A stretch of 64,000 nt of DNA from Thermomonas sp. (GCF_019104945.1 NZ_JAHRWW010000033.1:49162-113161); one strand, 5' to 3'; shown: positions 1-10,409, numbered from the stretch's first letter. Notes: generated by a model from the sequence alone, not told the origin. Translations and numbers: made by a program.

Positions 1-2408
1 ACCACGCTTCCTGCTTTCACGTCCACCGACTTCACAAAGAGCAAGCGGTCGCTTTCCACCATCACCAGCCCCTCTCCCGCATGCGGCGGGGTGAGCGTGA
101 GCTTGAGTTTATCCCCTGCGCGATACGCGGTTTTATCCAGCGCCAGCTTGACCTTATCCGGCCGGGCATCAAGACCGCGATTTTCGTCATTCCAGCTCCA
201 CCCTGCACGGAACGGATAACGCATGGTGAGCTTGGTTGAAGGGTCTGTAACCTCGATACGGTAATCGCCCCACTCTACCGGCACATTGAAACGCGTTGCC
301 ACCGTGCCGACGTCATACGTTTGCGCCTGCACATCTTCGTAGCGTCGCGTAAAGTCATAGCTCCAACCACTACTATCGTCGTGGACCCAGCGGTAATCCC
401 GAATTTCACGCACGAGCTTGACGCGCAGCCCTTTCGCAGGCTTCGGCTTGCCATCGCTGCCATAGCGCAGCAGTTCAAACCCTGCACTGGAGTTGGCATT
501 TGCTCCATCGGCATCATTGAATAACGGGCGCACACCCACCAAGGCATCGGCAGGCCAGAGCGTCTGCATCAAGCTGCGGTTGATCGTGCGACCACCTGTC
601 TCATACAGGCTACCGGCAACGATGACTTTTATCGGCGTATCGTTTTTTACTTCCTCCGGCAGCGCAATATCTTGCCGAAGCTCACCACGCGCATTGAGTT
701 TGACATCCAGCACGTCACTGGCTTGCTTCGGTAAGCTGATCGTCGGGTCACCGAAGAACCAACCCTTTAGGTTTTCCAACGGATGCTGATCAACGACCAC
801 GGCCAACTTAGCCGTAAACCGATTTCCGTCAGCAGGCGCGCCATACAAATAAGCTCCTTTCGCCACAAGCCGCAACGGCTTTCCTGGGCGCAGCAGCGCA
901 TCGGCAGCCGCTAAATCCAGTTTCATGCGCTCGGGTAAAAACTCTTCAATGCGCAGCACCATCCCCTGTACCGACTCTTTACTGGCCGGGTCGGTGCGGA
1001 ACTCTACCTGCCAACGCCCCGTGGGCGCCTCTGTCGGGATCGTTTTTTCGAATTGGAAATACCCTTGCGCCTTGGGCTCAATTTTTGTTTCGACAAATGT
1101 TTTACCGTCCGGCTGTTTTAGCCGAACAAAGAGCGATTGGCTTTTTCCGTCTTTCGCAACAATCGGCTTACCATCCATATCGCGCAGTAGTGCTGAGACA
1201 CGCACCGTTTCACCCGGCCGGTACAAATCCCGGCCCGACCACGCAAACACGTCAAACCAAGTCTGCTTTCGGCCTTCAACGGCAAACTCAGAAAGGTCCA
1301 GTGCAGGCTGATTGAACGGCAACAGGCTCATGTCTTTACCGCGCAGCGCCATGAGCACATGCGCCGCGTCTAAGGTGTAATTGAGCAAGGCATTGCCGTT
1401 ACCGTCTGTTTTACTTTTGAAGATCACCTGACCGCGGGCATCCAGCACTTTGAGCTCCACCCCACCCAAACCCTCGCCATTGGCAAGAGATGCCGTGTGT
1501 ACAAATAGCTTGTCTTTATACGCGCGCGCGTGCAGGCCAATATCGCTTACCATGAACCATGCAACATCAAACTCACTTTTGAAGCTGCCGGTTTTTTTCA
1601 TCACCGCAAAATACAGGCCAGGCTTTTGCAGTTCTGTAATGTCTTGCAATGGCAAATAGGTCAGCACGCGCTCATTGCGCGCGCCACCCAACACGAAACG
1701 GTTGACGTATACAGGTTCGGCTAATTTCGAGAGGGGCGAACGGCTATCTTCCTCGTCTTCGTCATACCACGAAGGGTCGAGCTCCCAGCTACTGCGCCGC
1801 CCGTTGCGCTGGTATTCGGCAAAAAACTTAGGCAATGCCGAGTCGCGCACGCGCAAAAATTCAACGTCCACTTCATCGACATTCACCGATACCACCGGCA
1901 AGCCGCGTGACTCCTTCGCAGGAATGACGCTTCCCTGCGAGGCAAACCCAACAGTTGGCTCCAGTTCGCCGGTAAAGACTTTGAGCTCAACGTCCTTACC
2001 CAATGTACTGCCATCTGCGGCAGTCAGCGTAGAGGAAATTTTCAGCGTGTAGGTTTGATTGGCTTCCACATAGGGAAAGCGCAGCACTGTGCCTTTTTCA
2101 TTCAGTGCCCAGCCGCTTTGCCCGTCGCCCTTGGCATCAATGGTGAGCAGCTTATCGAACTCTTGCGTGCCCACCAGAGGGCGTGAAAACTCCACCGCTA
2201 CCGCGAGCCCGTCCGGGCGCTGATCGGGGTAGGCGCGCAGCACCACAAACCCCTTAACCGCTTCGCGCTGCGCCTGAATAGCCTCGCCGCCGGCAACAGG
2301 AATATCGCCGCCTACGTTACGCTGACACCCCACAAGCGTGGCAAGCGAAAACGCTACCACCAGCCACGCGACCATCCAAAAAGAATTTACCCCTTTCATA
2401 CGCGCCAT
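1..2408 (-). CDS. alpha-2-macroglobulin family lipoprotein, N-terminal part (cut by window edge)
   Basis: The reading frame is open from 2408 to the left edge, giving about 800 residues. Only the N-terminal half of a bacterial alpha-2-macroglobulin (YfhM type, usually about 1,600 residues or more) is present. The N-terminus is a hydrophobic segment followed by a lipobox (L-V-G-C, Cys28 counting from 2408), so the protein should be exported and lipid-anchored. Family members are thought to trap proteases in the periplasm. The thioester motif and bait region would lie outside the window and cannot be checked. ATG 2408 has a GGA element 6 bases upstream; ATG 2399 is in frame three codons later and is the alternative. 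The gene follows galU on the same strand after 63 bases. Confidence 0.85.
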   Translation of the reverse strand, partial: MARMKGVNSFWMVAWLVVAFSLATLVGCQRNVGGDIPVAGGEAIQAQREAVKGFVVLRAYPDQRPDGLAVAVEFSRPLVGTQEFDKLLTIDAKGDGQSGWALNEKGTVLRFPYVEANQTYTLKISSTLTAADGSTLGKDVELKVFTGELEPTVGFASQGSVIPAKESRGLPVVSVNVDEVDVEFLRVRDSALPKFFAEYQRNGRRSSWELDPSWYDEDEEDSRSPLSKLAEPVYVNRFVLGGARNERVLTYLPLQDITELQKPGLYFAVMKKTGSFKSEFDVAWFMVSDIGLHARAYKDKLFVHTASLANGEGLGGVELKVLDARGQVIFKSKTDGNGNALLNYTLDAAHVLMALRGKDMSLLPFNQPALDLSEFAVEGRKQTWFDVFAWSGRDLYRPGETVRVSALLRDMDGKPIVAKDGKSQSLFVRLKQPDGKTFVETKIEPKAQGYFQFEKTIPTEAPTGRWQVEFRTDPASKESVQGMVLRIEEFLPERMKLDLAAADALLRPGKPLRLVAKGAYLYGAPADGNRFTAKLAVVVDQHPLENLKGWFFGDPTISLPKQASDVLDVKLNARGELRQDIALPEEVKNDTPIKVIVAGSLYETGGRTINRSLMQTLWPADALVGVRPLFNDADGANANSSAGFELLRYGSDGKPKPAKGLRVKLVREIRDYRWVHDDSSGWSYDFTRRYEDVQAQTYDVGTVATRFNVPVEWGDYRIEVTDPSTKLTMRYPFRAGWSWNDENRGLDARPDKVKLALDKTAYRAGDKLKLTLTPPHAGEGLVMVESDRLLFVKSVDVKAGSV

Positions 2409-2471
2409 CTAGGATCCATCCCACAATGAAGTTCCCCAAGTATGACGCAGAAAACGGGAAAAACAGGACGC

Positions 2472-3383
2472 CTAGGTCTCCACCACGCCCATTTCATCCA
2501 GAGCACGATGCATTAGCTCGCGCACCGCGCCGCTGAGCGTCTCATTATCCAGCGCGTGGCGAATGGTTGCTTCTACCAGTCCAATATGGGTGCCGCAGTC
2601 AAAACGTGTCCCACGGAAGCGGAAAGCATCGACACGCTCTTGCTGCAGCAGCGCCGCAATGGCGTCGGTCAGTTGAATTTCACCGCCGCTGCCTTTTTGC
2701 GTCTGCTCCAGCAAATCAAAAATAGCGGGTGTTAACACATAGCGCCCAACGACCGCCAAATTACTGGGTGCGTCCGCAGGCTTTGGCTTTTCAACGATCT
2801 GCTGAATCCGGCCGGCTTGGCCCTCAAATGCATCGGTTGCCACAATGCCGTAACTGCCGGTCTGCGCATGTGGAACGTCTTGAACAGCCACCGCGCTTCC
2901 GCCCGTTTTCTGCACATGATCGGCCATCTGCTTGAGCGCGCCATCGCCACGGCTCCAAATCAGGTCATCGGGAAGCAGTACCGCAAAAGGCTCATCGCCG
3001 ACAACCGGCTTCGCGCACAGCACCGCATGCCCCAACCCCAATGCCTCGGCTTGGGTCACAAACACCGCACGCACGCCTTCCGGCAATACGTTCCGAATCA
3101 GCTCAAGTTGTTCGGACTTACCCGCCTTCTCAAGCTTTTGCTCCAGCTCGTAGGCCTTGTCAAAATAATCAGCCACCGCGTGTTTGTAGCGGTTTGTCAC
3201 AAAGATCAGCGTATCGCAACCGGCCGCAACGGCTTCATCTACCGCGTACTGGATCAGCGGCCGATCTACAACCGGAAGCATTTCTTTCGGCACAGTTTTG
3301 GTGGCAGGAAGAAACCGCGTACCTAAACCGGCGACGGGGAATACGGCTTTGCGAATGCGTTGATGAGTTGCTGTCATTTCCAT
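2472..3383 (-). CDS. galU: UTP--glucose-1-phosphate uridylyltransferase
   Basis: Makes UDP-glucose from UTP and glucose 1-phosphate in the cytoplasm, feeding exopolysaccharide, LPS core and UDP-sugar synthesis. The 303-residue length is normal. The N-terminal nucleotide-binding signature is clear (VFPVAGLGTRFLPATK near residue 14), followed by P-K-E-M-L-P, a G-L-G-H-A-V-L-C segment, the V-E-K-P-K-P segment and G-G-E-I-Q-L-T-D-A-I. The start could also be the Met two codons later. It is the last sugar gene in a minus-strand run 26 bases after the membrane dehydratase gene, so it is probably cotranscribed with the polysaccharide genes upstream. Confidence 0.95.
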   Translation of the reverse strand: MEMTATHQRIRKAVFPVAGLGTRFLPATKTVPKEMLPVVDRPLIQYAVDEAVAAGCDTLIFVTNRYKHAVADYFDKAYELEQKLEKAGKSEQLELIRNVLPEGVRAVFVTQAEALGLGHAVLCAKPVVGDEPFAVLLPDDLIWSRGDGALKQMADHVQKTGGSAVAVQDVPHAQTGSYGIVATDAFEGQAGRIQQIVEKPKPADAPSNLAVVGRYVLTPAIFDLLEQTQKGSGGEIQLTDAIAALLQQERVDAFRFRGTRFDCGTHIGLVEATIRHALDNETLSGAVRELMHRALDEMGVVET

Positions 3384-3409
3384 CTGACTCGTGATTATTG
3401 CTTCTAAGG

Positions 3410-5317
3410 TTAAGCTGCCTTAAAGCTTCGTGCCGGAAAGATCATTATAGTTGACGTATTGCGTGGTTCGCTACGAACGCTTTCCGGATGAAATTCAGGA
3501 ACCGCCCGCTGCAATGCTGCGTCTAGGATAGCAAGGTCATAATGATTCACCGCGTCACGTAGCACGGTGAGTTGCCGCTCCAGCTGGGGAGTTGAGATTT
3601 CACGCGGCTGGGCTTGGAAGATTTCTTGAAACTCCGTTCGCCCATAGTGCTCATCCTTATAAAACAATGTTTCGTGCAGGCGCTCACCCGGACGCAGACC
3701 GACGTATTCAATCTGAATATCCTTGCCTACTTCTTTACCAGCCAAGCGAATCATCTGCTCCGCCAGTACACGAATTGGAACCGGCTCGCCCATATCAAGC
3801 GTGTAAATGGCTTGCTGGGTACCAATGCTGGCCGCCTGCAAAATCAATAAGCAGGCTTCTGGAATCGTCATGAAATAGCGCGTGACCTCCGGGTCGGTGA
3901 CCGTTACCGGGCCGCCATTTTGGATCTGCTCACGAAACAGTGGCACCACACTTCCCGCAGAATCGAGCACATTGCCAAAGCGCACCGTAACCATCCGCGT
4001 TGAGTGCGTATTTGCCAGCATCTGGCACACCATTTCACCAAGCCGCTTGGTAGCACCCAGCACATTGACCGGATCAACCGCCTTGTCGGTGGACACCAAT
4101 ACGAACGTTTCAACATTAGCAACCCGGCTAGCGCGCGCAACGGTTTCTGTGGCTAGCACGTTGTTGCGCACGGCTTCACGCAACTGCCCCTCTAGTAAAG
4201 GCACCTGCTTATACGCTGCCGCATGAAACACGGCATTCGGCTTTGCTTGCTTGAGCGCGTAGGTAATAACGGCAGGGTCCCCACAATCACCCAGCACATG
4301 CACAAGCTCTAAGCTTGGAAAATCCCGCCGTAATTCGCCACGAATACGTAGCAGCGCTAGCTCATTGATCTCAAGCAACGTAATTTTTCGAGCACCGTGC
4401 CTTGCACACTGACGGCAAAGCTCCGAGCCAATCGAACCACCAGCCCCCGTTACCAATACGGAGGCACCATCTAGCCAGCGTTGAATCTTATTCCAATCTG
4501 CTTTCCGTGGTGATCGTCCAAGGAGATCTTCAATCGACACTTCTTTTAATTGCGCTGGCGTCGTTGCCCTACCCTGCAAATAATCTGCAAGTTTCGGTAC
4601 CGTGCGAAACGGCACCCCGGTCTTCTCGCACATCCGCACCACACTCTGCATTTGTGCGGAATTTAAAGAAGGCATTGCAATGACGAGGAGCTTTACCCCC
4701 GTCTCACTGGCAACGCGACCCACGTCACTTAGGCAGCCAAGTACGGGAAGACCTAGTATTGACGCGCCTTTCAGTGCCTTTGAATCATCAAGAAAACCGA
4801 CCGGATCATAATGCCCCATGCGGAGCAGGTCGCGCACTAAAGCCTCACCTGCGCGCCCAGCTCCCAGCACCAACACGCGCTCCGCACCTTTTGCAAGATG
4901 CCGCTGTGCCTGCTCTTTCCATGCGCTGTAGAGCATCCTTGGAATTGCAAGCAAAAAGGTCAGTGCAGCAGGATAAAGCAGCAACGCTGTGCGCGAAACG
5001 AACTGCAGACGGGAGTAGAAAAATAGCCCAACAACGATCGCGAGCAGACCAAGCACACTCGCCTTGATGATATTGACAAGATCAGGCGTACTTGCGAACC
5101 GCCAAAGGCCGCGATACAGCCCAACCTTCCAAAATACCAAACCCTGTGCAATGAGCACCATAGCAACAGTGTCAGAAAAAAATGGCAGTTCTGGTGGAAA
5201 CGGTTTAAAGGCATAGCGCAAAAAATGCATGCCCTGCCAGCATAACCACACCATTGCTAGATCATGCAAAACAACTGCGATCCGCGGCAATCGATACCAC
5301 AATGTTCCTGCGTTCAT
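3410..5317 (-). CDS. membrane nucleotide-sugar 4,6-dehydratase/epimerase (CapD/WbpM/FlaA1 family)
   Basis: Full-length (635 residues) member of the large membrane-bound SDR group that modifies UDP-N-acetylhexosamines for O-antigen or capsule. The first ~130 residues are hydrophobic with about four membrane segments. Two Rossmann regions follow: LGAGRAGEA around residue 151 and VTGAGGSIGSELC around residue 289. The active-site stretch STDKAVDPVNVLGATKR (409-425) carries the D-K pair typical of this subgroup, in place of the usual Y-x-x-x-K. The gene lies between a GT4-type transferase and galU with short gaps (25 and 26 bases). This suggests it makes the sugar donor used by the neighbouring transferase. 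The exact product sugar cannot be read from sequence. Confidence 0.9.
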   Translation of the reverse strand: MNAGTLWYRLPRIAVVLHDLAMVWLCWQGMHFLRYAFKPFPPELPFFSDTVAMVLIAQGLVFWKVGLYRGLWRFASTPDLVNIIKASVLGLLAIVVGLFFYSRLQFVSRTALLLYPAALTFLLAIPRMLYSAWKEQAQRHLAKGAERVLVLGAGRAGEALVRDLLRMGHYDPVGFLDDSKALKGASILGLPVLGCLSDVGRVASETGVKLLVIAMPSLNSAQMQSVVRMCEKTGVPFRTVPKLADYLQGRATTPAQLKEVSIEDLLGRSPRKADWNKIQRWLDGASVLVTGAGGSIGSELCRQCARHGARKITLLEINELALLRIRGELRRDFPSLELVHVLGDCGDPAVITYALKQAKPNAVFHAAAYKQVPLLEGQLREAVRNNVLATETVARASRVANVETFVLVSTDKAVDPVNVLGATKRLGEMVCQMLANTHSTRMVTVRFGNVLDSAGSVVPLFREQIQNGGPVTVTDPEVTRYFMTIPEACLLILQAASIGTQQAIYTLDMGEPVPIRVLAEQMIRLAGKEVGKDIQIEYVGLRPGERLHETLFYKDEHYGRTEFQEIFQAQPREISTPQLERQLTVLRDAVNHYDLAILDAALQRAVPEFHPESVRSEPRNTSTIMIFPARSFKAA

Positions 5318-5342
5318 TACACCATCCTTGCAGCAGGTTGTT

Positions 5343-6311
5343 TTATTGACTATGCAGTTTAACCCAAATCTTCAACGTGACCGCCGCAAATAAAATAGTC
5401 ACGAGCCAGCTCCAACCAGCCGCCATACTTACAGCAAGCTGCATAGACAGCCCGGCCATTATCGTCCACATGGCATAGCTAATGCTAACTCGAACATGAC
5501 CATAGCGCCGCGCCAGCTTCTGGTAGAGGTGCTGGGTATGCGGCTCCCACCAGCGTTCACCGCGCCGCATGCGCCAAAGCAAGGTAATCCCGCTGTCTGC
5601 CAGCATGGCGCTTACCGGAAGAAATAGCACCGGCCACATGCTAGGTGTGTGCTGTTGCATCGAAAACACAAGCAGCATGGCCATTAGAAACCCCAGCCCA
5701 CCGCTCCCCACATCCCCGAGAAAGATCCGCGCACGTGGGAAATTGAACGGCAAAAACCCGAGTGCAGCCGCAGCAACAGCAAGCGCCACTAGCTGGGCAA
5801 CACCGCTTAGCAGGCAAGCCAGCGCAAGCGCGGCCAGTGTCGCCTGGCTAGCCGCCATCCCGTTGATTCCGTCCATAAAATTCCAGACGTTGACCAACAC
5901 GGGCACTGCAATAAACGCAGCCCCTACCAGCCACAGGTCTCCATTTGTCACTGCCACCGAAGCAGCGAAAATGCCGCCCGCACAAACCTGCACGATCAAA
6001 CGAGACAGCGCAGAAAGCGGGTGATGGTCATCCCACCAACCGATACCCGCAACGAGCAGCAAACCCAAAGCAGCACCACCCCAGAGCACAGGCGCTTGTT
6101 GGGCCAGCATCAACAGCAGCATAAGCGTTACGACAACAAGCCCGATGCCCCCCCCACGCGGCGTAGGCTGGGTGTGACTACGCCGTTCTCCTGGCTGATC
6201 CAGCATTTTGCGGCGCAGCGCATAGCCGCGCGCCGTCCACGTCCCCAATGCAGACAGCAACAAACACGCGATAAATAGCAACCACTTCGAAGTGGAATCA
6301 GACCACGGCAT
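5343..6311 (-). CDS. polyprenyl-phosphate sugar-1-phosphate transferase (WecA/WbpL-like, MraY family)
   Basis: Integral membrane enzyme of 322 residues with about ten hydrophobic segments. It transfers a sugar 1-phosphate from a UDP-sugar to undecaprenyl phosphate and so starts an O-antigen or related glycan. Diagnostic acidic motifs are visible: W-W-D-D at 92-95, NFMDGING at about 144, FLGDVGSGG at about 196, and a late cytoplasmic His-rich loop (P-H-T-Q-H-L-Y). The start overlaps the 3' end of lapB by 14 bases, so translation is probably coupled. The following dehydratase/epimerase gene is the likely donor-sugar enzyme. WecA and WbpL cannot be told apart here, so no symbol is given. Confidence 0.88.
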   Translation of the reverse strand: MPWSDSTSKWLLFIACLLLSALGTWTARGYALRRKMLDQPGERRSHTQPTPRGGGIGLVVVTLMLLLMLAQQAPVLWGGAALGLLLVAGIGWWDDHHPLSALSRLIVQVCAGGIFAASVAVTNGDLWLVGAAFIAVPVLVNVWNFMDGINGMAASQATLAALALACLLSGVAQLVALAVAAAALGFLPFNFPRARIFLGDVGSGGLGFLMAMLLVFSMQQHTPSMWPVLFLPVSAMLADSGITLLWRMRRGERWWEPHTQHLYQKLARRYGHVRVSISYAMWTIMAGLSMQLAVSMAAGWSWLVTILFAAVTLKIWVKLHSQ

Positions 6312-7476
6312 AGTTGAGAAGAGGCTTCACCGTGCCCCAATCTTTACAACTTGGGCACTGCCAGTGGTGGCTCTTTGCGCCAAAGCCACAGCGTGTACAG
6401 CGATAGCTGGGGTTACGTACCAGCAGCTGTTCGGTAATGTGTTTCAAATCCTGCAGCGTCGCTTCGGCATTGGCATGATCGGCCAGAGTCAGGTCGATCA
6501 GCGCCGCCTCACCGCGCACGGATGGGCGATCTTTCAACTCCTGCGCAAGATATTGCCGTGCGGCCGCCACACCGTCTTCGGTTTCGGTCATTCGGGTAAG
6601 CGCCAGCACCGGCGCGATACCGCGGTAGTGCTCGCACATCCCGCTTAGGAACGCACGCGCACCAGTACGCTCGTCCACCTTATCGTAATTCTCCAGCAGG
6701 CTTGGCAAAATCACCGGCAAGAAGTCTGGATCATGCTGCGCCGCACGCTCATACGCACGAATCGCTGCCAGCGGGTTCCCCGCTTCTGTTTCTAAGCGAC
6801 CTTCGGCAATTCCTGCGCGCACCGATGTGGGATCGGCAGCATAGGCTCGTACTACCGCTTCACGCGCGGCTTCTGCATCACCGTTGCTGCGGTGGCGCTC
6901 GGCCAATTCACATTCAAACTGCGCGATCAACTTCCCCATCGGCTCGCCAGTCACTTCCTCGTAGCGCGACGCATTGGCAATCGCCTTTGCCCAGTCACGC
7001 TCCGACTGATAGATGCCGATGAGGTGCTTCAGCGCCTGCGGTGCGCGTTGATCGAGCTTTGCAAGATCGGTGAACACTGTTTCTGCGCGATCTAAAAGAC
7101 CGGCGCGCATATAGTCTTCACCCAGCGCTGAGAGCGCCTGAATTTTCTGTGCGTCAGACAAGCCTGGTCGCTGTGCCATCGCTTGGTGCAAGCGAATCGC
7201 ACGATCTACCTCGCCGCGCTTGCGGAATAAATGCCCCAGCGCCAGCTGGGTCTCAAAGGTTTCCATGTCGAGCTCGGCCACATGGAGAAACAGCTCGATC
7301 GCTTTATCGGGCTGCTCATTAAGCAAATAGTTCAAACCACGAAAATACGTCGTGGAAAGTTTATTGACCTGGCTTCCACTGTGCCGCTCGCCACCGCGAC
7401 GCCCCAGCACCCAGCCAAATAGCCCGGCCAGCGGAACGAAGATGACAAACCACATCCACTGATCGAGAAAATTCAC
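6298..7476 (-). CDS. lapB: lipopolysaccharide assembly protein B (LapB/YciM)
   Basis: Membrane-anchored TPR protein that, in E. coli, works with FtsH to set LpxC levels and so balances LPS against phospholipid. One N-terminal membrane helix (about residues 8-26) is followed by repeated TPR helices. The C-terminal rubredoxin-like metal knuckle has cysteines at 360, 363, 374 and 377 (C-T-R-C and C-P-S-C). The length of 392 residues is typical. It starts 15 bases after ihfB. The usual partner lapA (a ~100-residue two-helix membrane protein) is absent from this interval. It overlaps the next gene. Confidence 0.93.
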   Translation of the reverse strand: MNFLDQWMWFVIFVPLAGLFGWVLGRRGGERHSGSQVNKLSTTYFRGLNYLLNEQPDKAIELFLHVAELDMETFETQLALGHLFRKRGEVDRAIRLHQAMAQRPGLSDAQKIQALSALGEDYMRAGLLDRAETVFTDLAKLDQRAPQALKHLIGIYQSERDWAKAIANASRYEEVTGEPMGKLIAQFECELAERHRSNGDAEAAREAVVRAYAADPTSVRAGIAEGRLETEAGNPLAAIRAYERAAQHDPDFLPVILPSLLENYDKVDERTGARAFLSGMCEHYRGIAPVLALTRMTETEDGVAAARQYLAQELKDRPSVRGEAALIDLTLADHANAEATLQDLKHITEQLLVRNPSYRCTRCGFGAKSHHWQCPSCKDWGTVKPLLNYAVV

Positions 7477-7491
7477 GTTTACGCCCTCGCG

Positions 7492-7794
7492 TCAGTCGTT
7501 ATCAGCCTGCGGCACCACATCGGTCACACGCTCCCGAAGCTCTTTGCCCGGCTTGAAATGCGGAACGTGCTTCGCTGGAAGCGCAACCGCTTCCCCTGTT
7601 TTTGGGTTTCGCCCCATGCGCGGCGGGCGATAGTGCAGAGAAAAACTACCAAAACCACGCACTTCAATCCGCTCGCCTTCCGACAGTGCGCCGCTCATCA
7701 TTTGCAATAACGCTTTCACCGACAGATCCACATCGTCGGCTTTTAAATGCGATTGGCTACGCGTCAGTAGTTCGATGAGTTCGGATTTTGTCAT
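7492..7794 (-). CDS. ihfB: integration host factor subunit beta
   Basis: DNA-bending subunit of IHF (100 residues). The family beta-arm is clear: [13 protein letters not shown] followed by R-N-P-K-T-G-E, with the intercalating proline at 64. The start MTKSEL at 7794 matches the family; an upstream in-frame Met at 7839 would add 15 unrelated residues. It lies 77 bases after rpsA, with a terminator-like hairpin in the gap, an arrangement also seen in related bacteria. IHF commonly bends DNA at sigma-54 promoters, which may matter for the flagellar promoters in this window. Confidence 0.95.
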   Translation of the reverse strand: MTKSELIELLTRSQSHLKADDVDLSVKALLQMMSGALSEGERIEVRGFGSFSLHYRPPRMGRNPKTGEAVALPAKHVPHFKPGKELRERVTDVVPQADND

Positions 7795-7813
7795 GTTGAA
7801 TGGCAGCTCTTCA

Positions 7814-7850
7814 CAAAACTGCGGCGGCCCGATATGCATCAGGCCGCCGC
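7814..7850 (-). terminator. hairpin with T-run between rpsA and ihfB
   Basis: A 9-bp GC-rich stem (7842-7850 paired with 7821-7829) encloses a 12-base loop. On the minus strand it is followed by A-G-T-T-T-T-G. It sits just after the rpsA stop and before the ihfB start, so it probably acts as a terminator or partial attenuator that lowers ihfB expression relative to rpsA. Confidence 0.65.
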
Positions 7851-7871
7851 ATGGGTACGACTACAGCAAGA

Positions 7872-9569
7872 TTAGTCAGCCTTGTTCAGCTGTTCACGCA
7901 GCAGCGCGCCCAGCTTGGTGGTGCCGCTGGCGGCTTCTGCATTGGCCTTGTTGTACTCGGCAATGGCTTCGGCGGTTTCTGCCTCGTCCTTAGCCTTGAT
8001 CGACAACTGCAGGCTGCGGCCCTTACGGTCCATGCCCACAAACTTGGCTTCAACTTCCTGGCCCACCTTCAGCACTTGGCTGGCATCTTCGATACGGTCG
8101 TGGCTGATGTCGCGCACGGCCACGTAGCCTTCCACGCCTTCGCCCAGATCAATGGTAGCGCCCTTGGCATCGACTTCCTTCACGGTGCCGGTAACCTTGG
8201 TGCCCTTGGCGTGCGCGGCCATGAACTGACCCAGCGGGTCCTGTTCCATTTGCTTGACGCCGAGGCTGATGCGCTCACGTTCCGGGTCCACAGCCAGCAC
8301 CACGGCTTCCAGCGTGTCGCCCTTCTTGTAGTTGCGGGCCAGCTCTTCGCCGGTGGAGTTCCAGCTGATGTCGGACAGGTGGATCAGGCCGTCGATACCG
8401 CCGTCCAGACCGATGAAGATACCGAAGTCAGTGATCGACTTGATCTGACCGGATACCTTGTCGTTCTTCTTGTGGATGGCCGCAAAGGTTTCCCACGGAT
8501 TGCTGGTGACCTGCTTGATGCCCAGCGAGATGCGGCGACGCTCTTCATCCACGTCCAGCACCATCACTTCAACTTCGTCACCCACCTGTACCACCTTTGC
8601 CGGGTTGACGTTCTTGTTGGTCCAGTCCATTTCGGAAACGTGCACCAAGCCTTCCACGCCCGGCTCGATCTCGACGAACGCGCCGTAATCGGTGACGTTG
8701 CTGACCTTGCCGAACACGCGGCAGTTGGCCGGGTAACGGCGAGCGATGTTGTCCCACGGATCCTCGCCCATCTGCTTCAGACCCAGCGACACGCGGTTGC
8801 GCTCGCGGTCGTACTTCAGCACGCGCACTTCGAGCTCTTGACCCACTTCCACCACTTCGGACGGATGGCGCACGCGCTTCCACGCCATGTCGGTGATGTG
8901 CAGCAGGCCGTCGATGCCACCGAGGTCGACGAATGCACCGTAGTCGGTCAGGTTCTTGACAACGCCCTTCAAGATGGCGCCTTCAACCAGCTTCTCCATC
9001 AGCTGTTCGCGCTCTTCCGAATGTTCGGTCTCAACCACCGCACGGCGGGAAACCACAACATTGTTACGCTTACGATCGAGCTTGATGAGCTTGAACTCCA
9101 GCTCCTTGCCTTCCAGATAGACCGGGTCACGGACCGGACGCACGTCCACCAGCGAGCCCGGCAGGAACGCACGGACGTCCTTGATGTCGACGGTGAAACC
9201 GCCCTTGACCTTGCCGCTGATGCGGCCAACGATGGTGGCATTGGCTTCGAGCGCTTCTTCCAGCTCGTCCCACACCATGGCGCGCTTGGCCTTCTCGCGC
9301 GACAGCACGGTTTCGCCGAAACCATTTTCGAGGGAGTCAAGGGCGACCTTGACTTCGTCGCCGATGCCAACATCGATTTCGCCGTTGTCGTTGCGGAACT
9401 GTTCGATCGGCACGATGCCTTCGGACTTCAGGCCGGCGTTGATCACCACAACGTCGTTGGTAACAGCAACCACGACGCCCTTGACGATGGCACCAGGCTT
9501 GAGCTTGGCAAAATTGGCCTGGCTGGCTTCAAACAGTTCGGCGAAAGATTCGGTAGCTACGGAGTTCAT
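7872..9569 (-). CDS. rpsA: 30S ribosomal protein S1
   Basis: Ribosomal protein that brings mRNA to the 30S subunit. It is 565 residues long with six S1 (OB-fold) repeats, visible as recurring segments such as [47 protein letters not shown] and [19 protein letters not shown]. The start chosen is MNSVATESF at 9569, since family proteins begin close to this T-E-S-F-A-E-L-F segment; an upstream Met at 9602 adds 11 unrelated residues. The gene is 162 bases after cmk, the conserved cmk-rpsA-ihfB order. Confidence 0.97.
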   Translation of the reverse strand: MNSVATESFAELFEASQANFAKLKPGAIVKGVVVAVTNDVVVINAGLKSEGIVPIEQFRNDNGEIDVGIGDEVKVALDSLENGFGETVLSREKAKRAMVWDELEEALEANATIVGRISGKVKGGFTVDIKDVRAFLPGSLVDVRPVRDPVYLEGKELEFKLIKLDRKRNNVVVSRRAVVETEHSEEREQLMEKLVEGAILKGVVKNLTDYGAFVDLGGIDGLLHITDMAWKRVRHPSEVVEVGQELEVRVLKYDRERNRVSLGLKQMGEDPWDNIARRYPANCRVFGKVSNVTDYGAFVEIEPGVEGLVHVSEMDWTNKNVNPAKVVQVGDEVEVMVLDVDEERRRISLGIKQVTSNPWETFAAIHKKNDKVSGQIKSITDFGIFIGLDGGIDGLIHLSDISWNSTGEELARNYKKGDTLEAVVLAVDPERERISLGVKQMEQDPLGQFMAAHAKGTKVTGTVKEVDAKGATIDLGEGVEGYVAVRDISHDRIEDASQVLKVGQEVEAKFVGMDRKGRSLQLSIKAKDEAETAEAIAEYNKANAEAASGTTKLGALLREQLNKAD

Positions 9570-9731
9570 GAAAAATCTCAGGTGGATACACGGGCTGCTC
9601 ACAGATATGGAAGCGGCCCACCTTGGGTCTGGCGTTTACGCAGAATGCGCTTGGCCATGTGTGAGTGAATGAATTAAGCCGCCGATATATGCAATACCTG
9701 CGGCACCTATCTGCAACGACATCAACGCGCG

Positions 9732-10409
9732 TCAAGTACCGGACACAACACCCAGCACCCGCGCCACGACCGTTTCAATGGAAAGCCCGGTAGTGTCGAT
9801 GTGCACAGCCTCAAGGGCTGGCCGCAGCGGCGCTACCGCGCGATTCGCATCGCGGGCGTCACGAGCGAGAATCTCTCGTAGCAGACCGTCCATTGTGACC
9901 GAAACCCCTTTGTCTTTCAACTGTTTATAGCGCCTCTGTGCGCGCTCATCGGCGCTGGCGGTCAAAAACACCTTATGCGCCGCATCGGGAAAGATGACCG
10001 TCCCCATATCGCGACCATCCGCCACAAGGCCAGGCAATTGCCGAAACGCGCGCTGCCGGTCTTTTAGCGCCGTCCGCACCTCTGGAATTGCTGCAATAGC
10101 CGAAGCCGCCGCCCCTGCGGTTTCGGTGCGCAGCTCATCGGTTGCGTCCACACCATTCACAATGACGCGTGGCTCACCTGCTGCGTCGTCGCGGAAGCCA
10201 ATATCGGTATCAAACGTGCAGCGCACCAGCGCCGAAGCATCCGATAAATCCACATCCGACCAACCCGCCGCGATACCAATAGCCCGGTATAACGCGCCGG
10301 AATCTAAATAATGCCAGCCCAGGCGCGCGGCCACGATGCGGCTAATCGTCCCCTTCCCTGAACCGGAAGGGCCATCAATTGTAAGTACAGGAGCAAGAAT
10401 GGAAGTCAT
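9732..10409 (-). CDS. cmk: cytidylate kinase
   Basis: Phosphorylates CMP and dCMP to the diphosphates. 225 residues with the P-loop GPSGSGKG at 13-20, the nucleoside-recognition stretch L-D-S-G-A-L-Y-R-A, and the [13 protein letters not shown] segment typical of Cmk. It is upstream of rpsA on the same strand. Its start is 133 bases from the divergent rpmJ start. Confidence 0.96.
   Translation of the reverse strand: MTSILAPVLTIDGPSGSGKGTISRIVAARLGWHYLDSGALYRAIGIAAGWSDVDLSDASALVRCTFDTDIGFRDDAAGEPRVIVNGVDATDELRTETAGAAASAIAAIPEVRTALKDRQRAFRQLPGLVADGRDMGTVIFPDAAHKVFLTASADERAQRRYKQLKDKGVSVTMDGLLREILARDARDANRAVAPLRPALEAVHIDTTGLSIETVVARVLGVVSGT

Noticed and set aside
9599..9658. 19-codon minus-strand frame in the rpsA leader
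   Set aside because: Short, no ribosome site and no similarity; the basic composition can arise by chance. Might be reconsidered if conserved.
7800..9668. 622-codon frame on the plus strand opposite rpsA
   Set aside because: An antisense shadow of the conserved, codon-biased rpsA gene; the protein is His/Val/Ala-rich without a known pattern.
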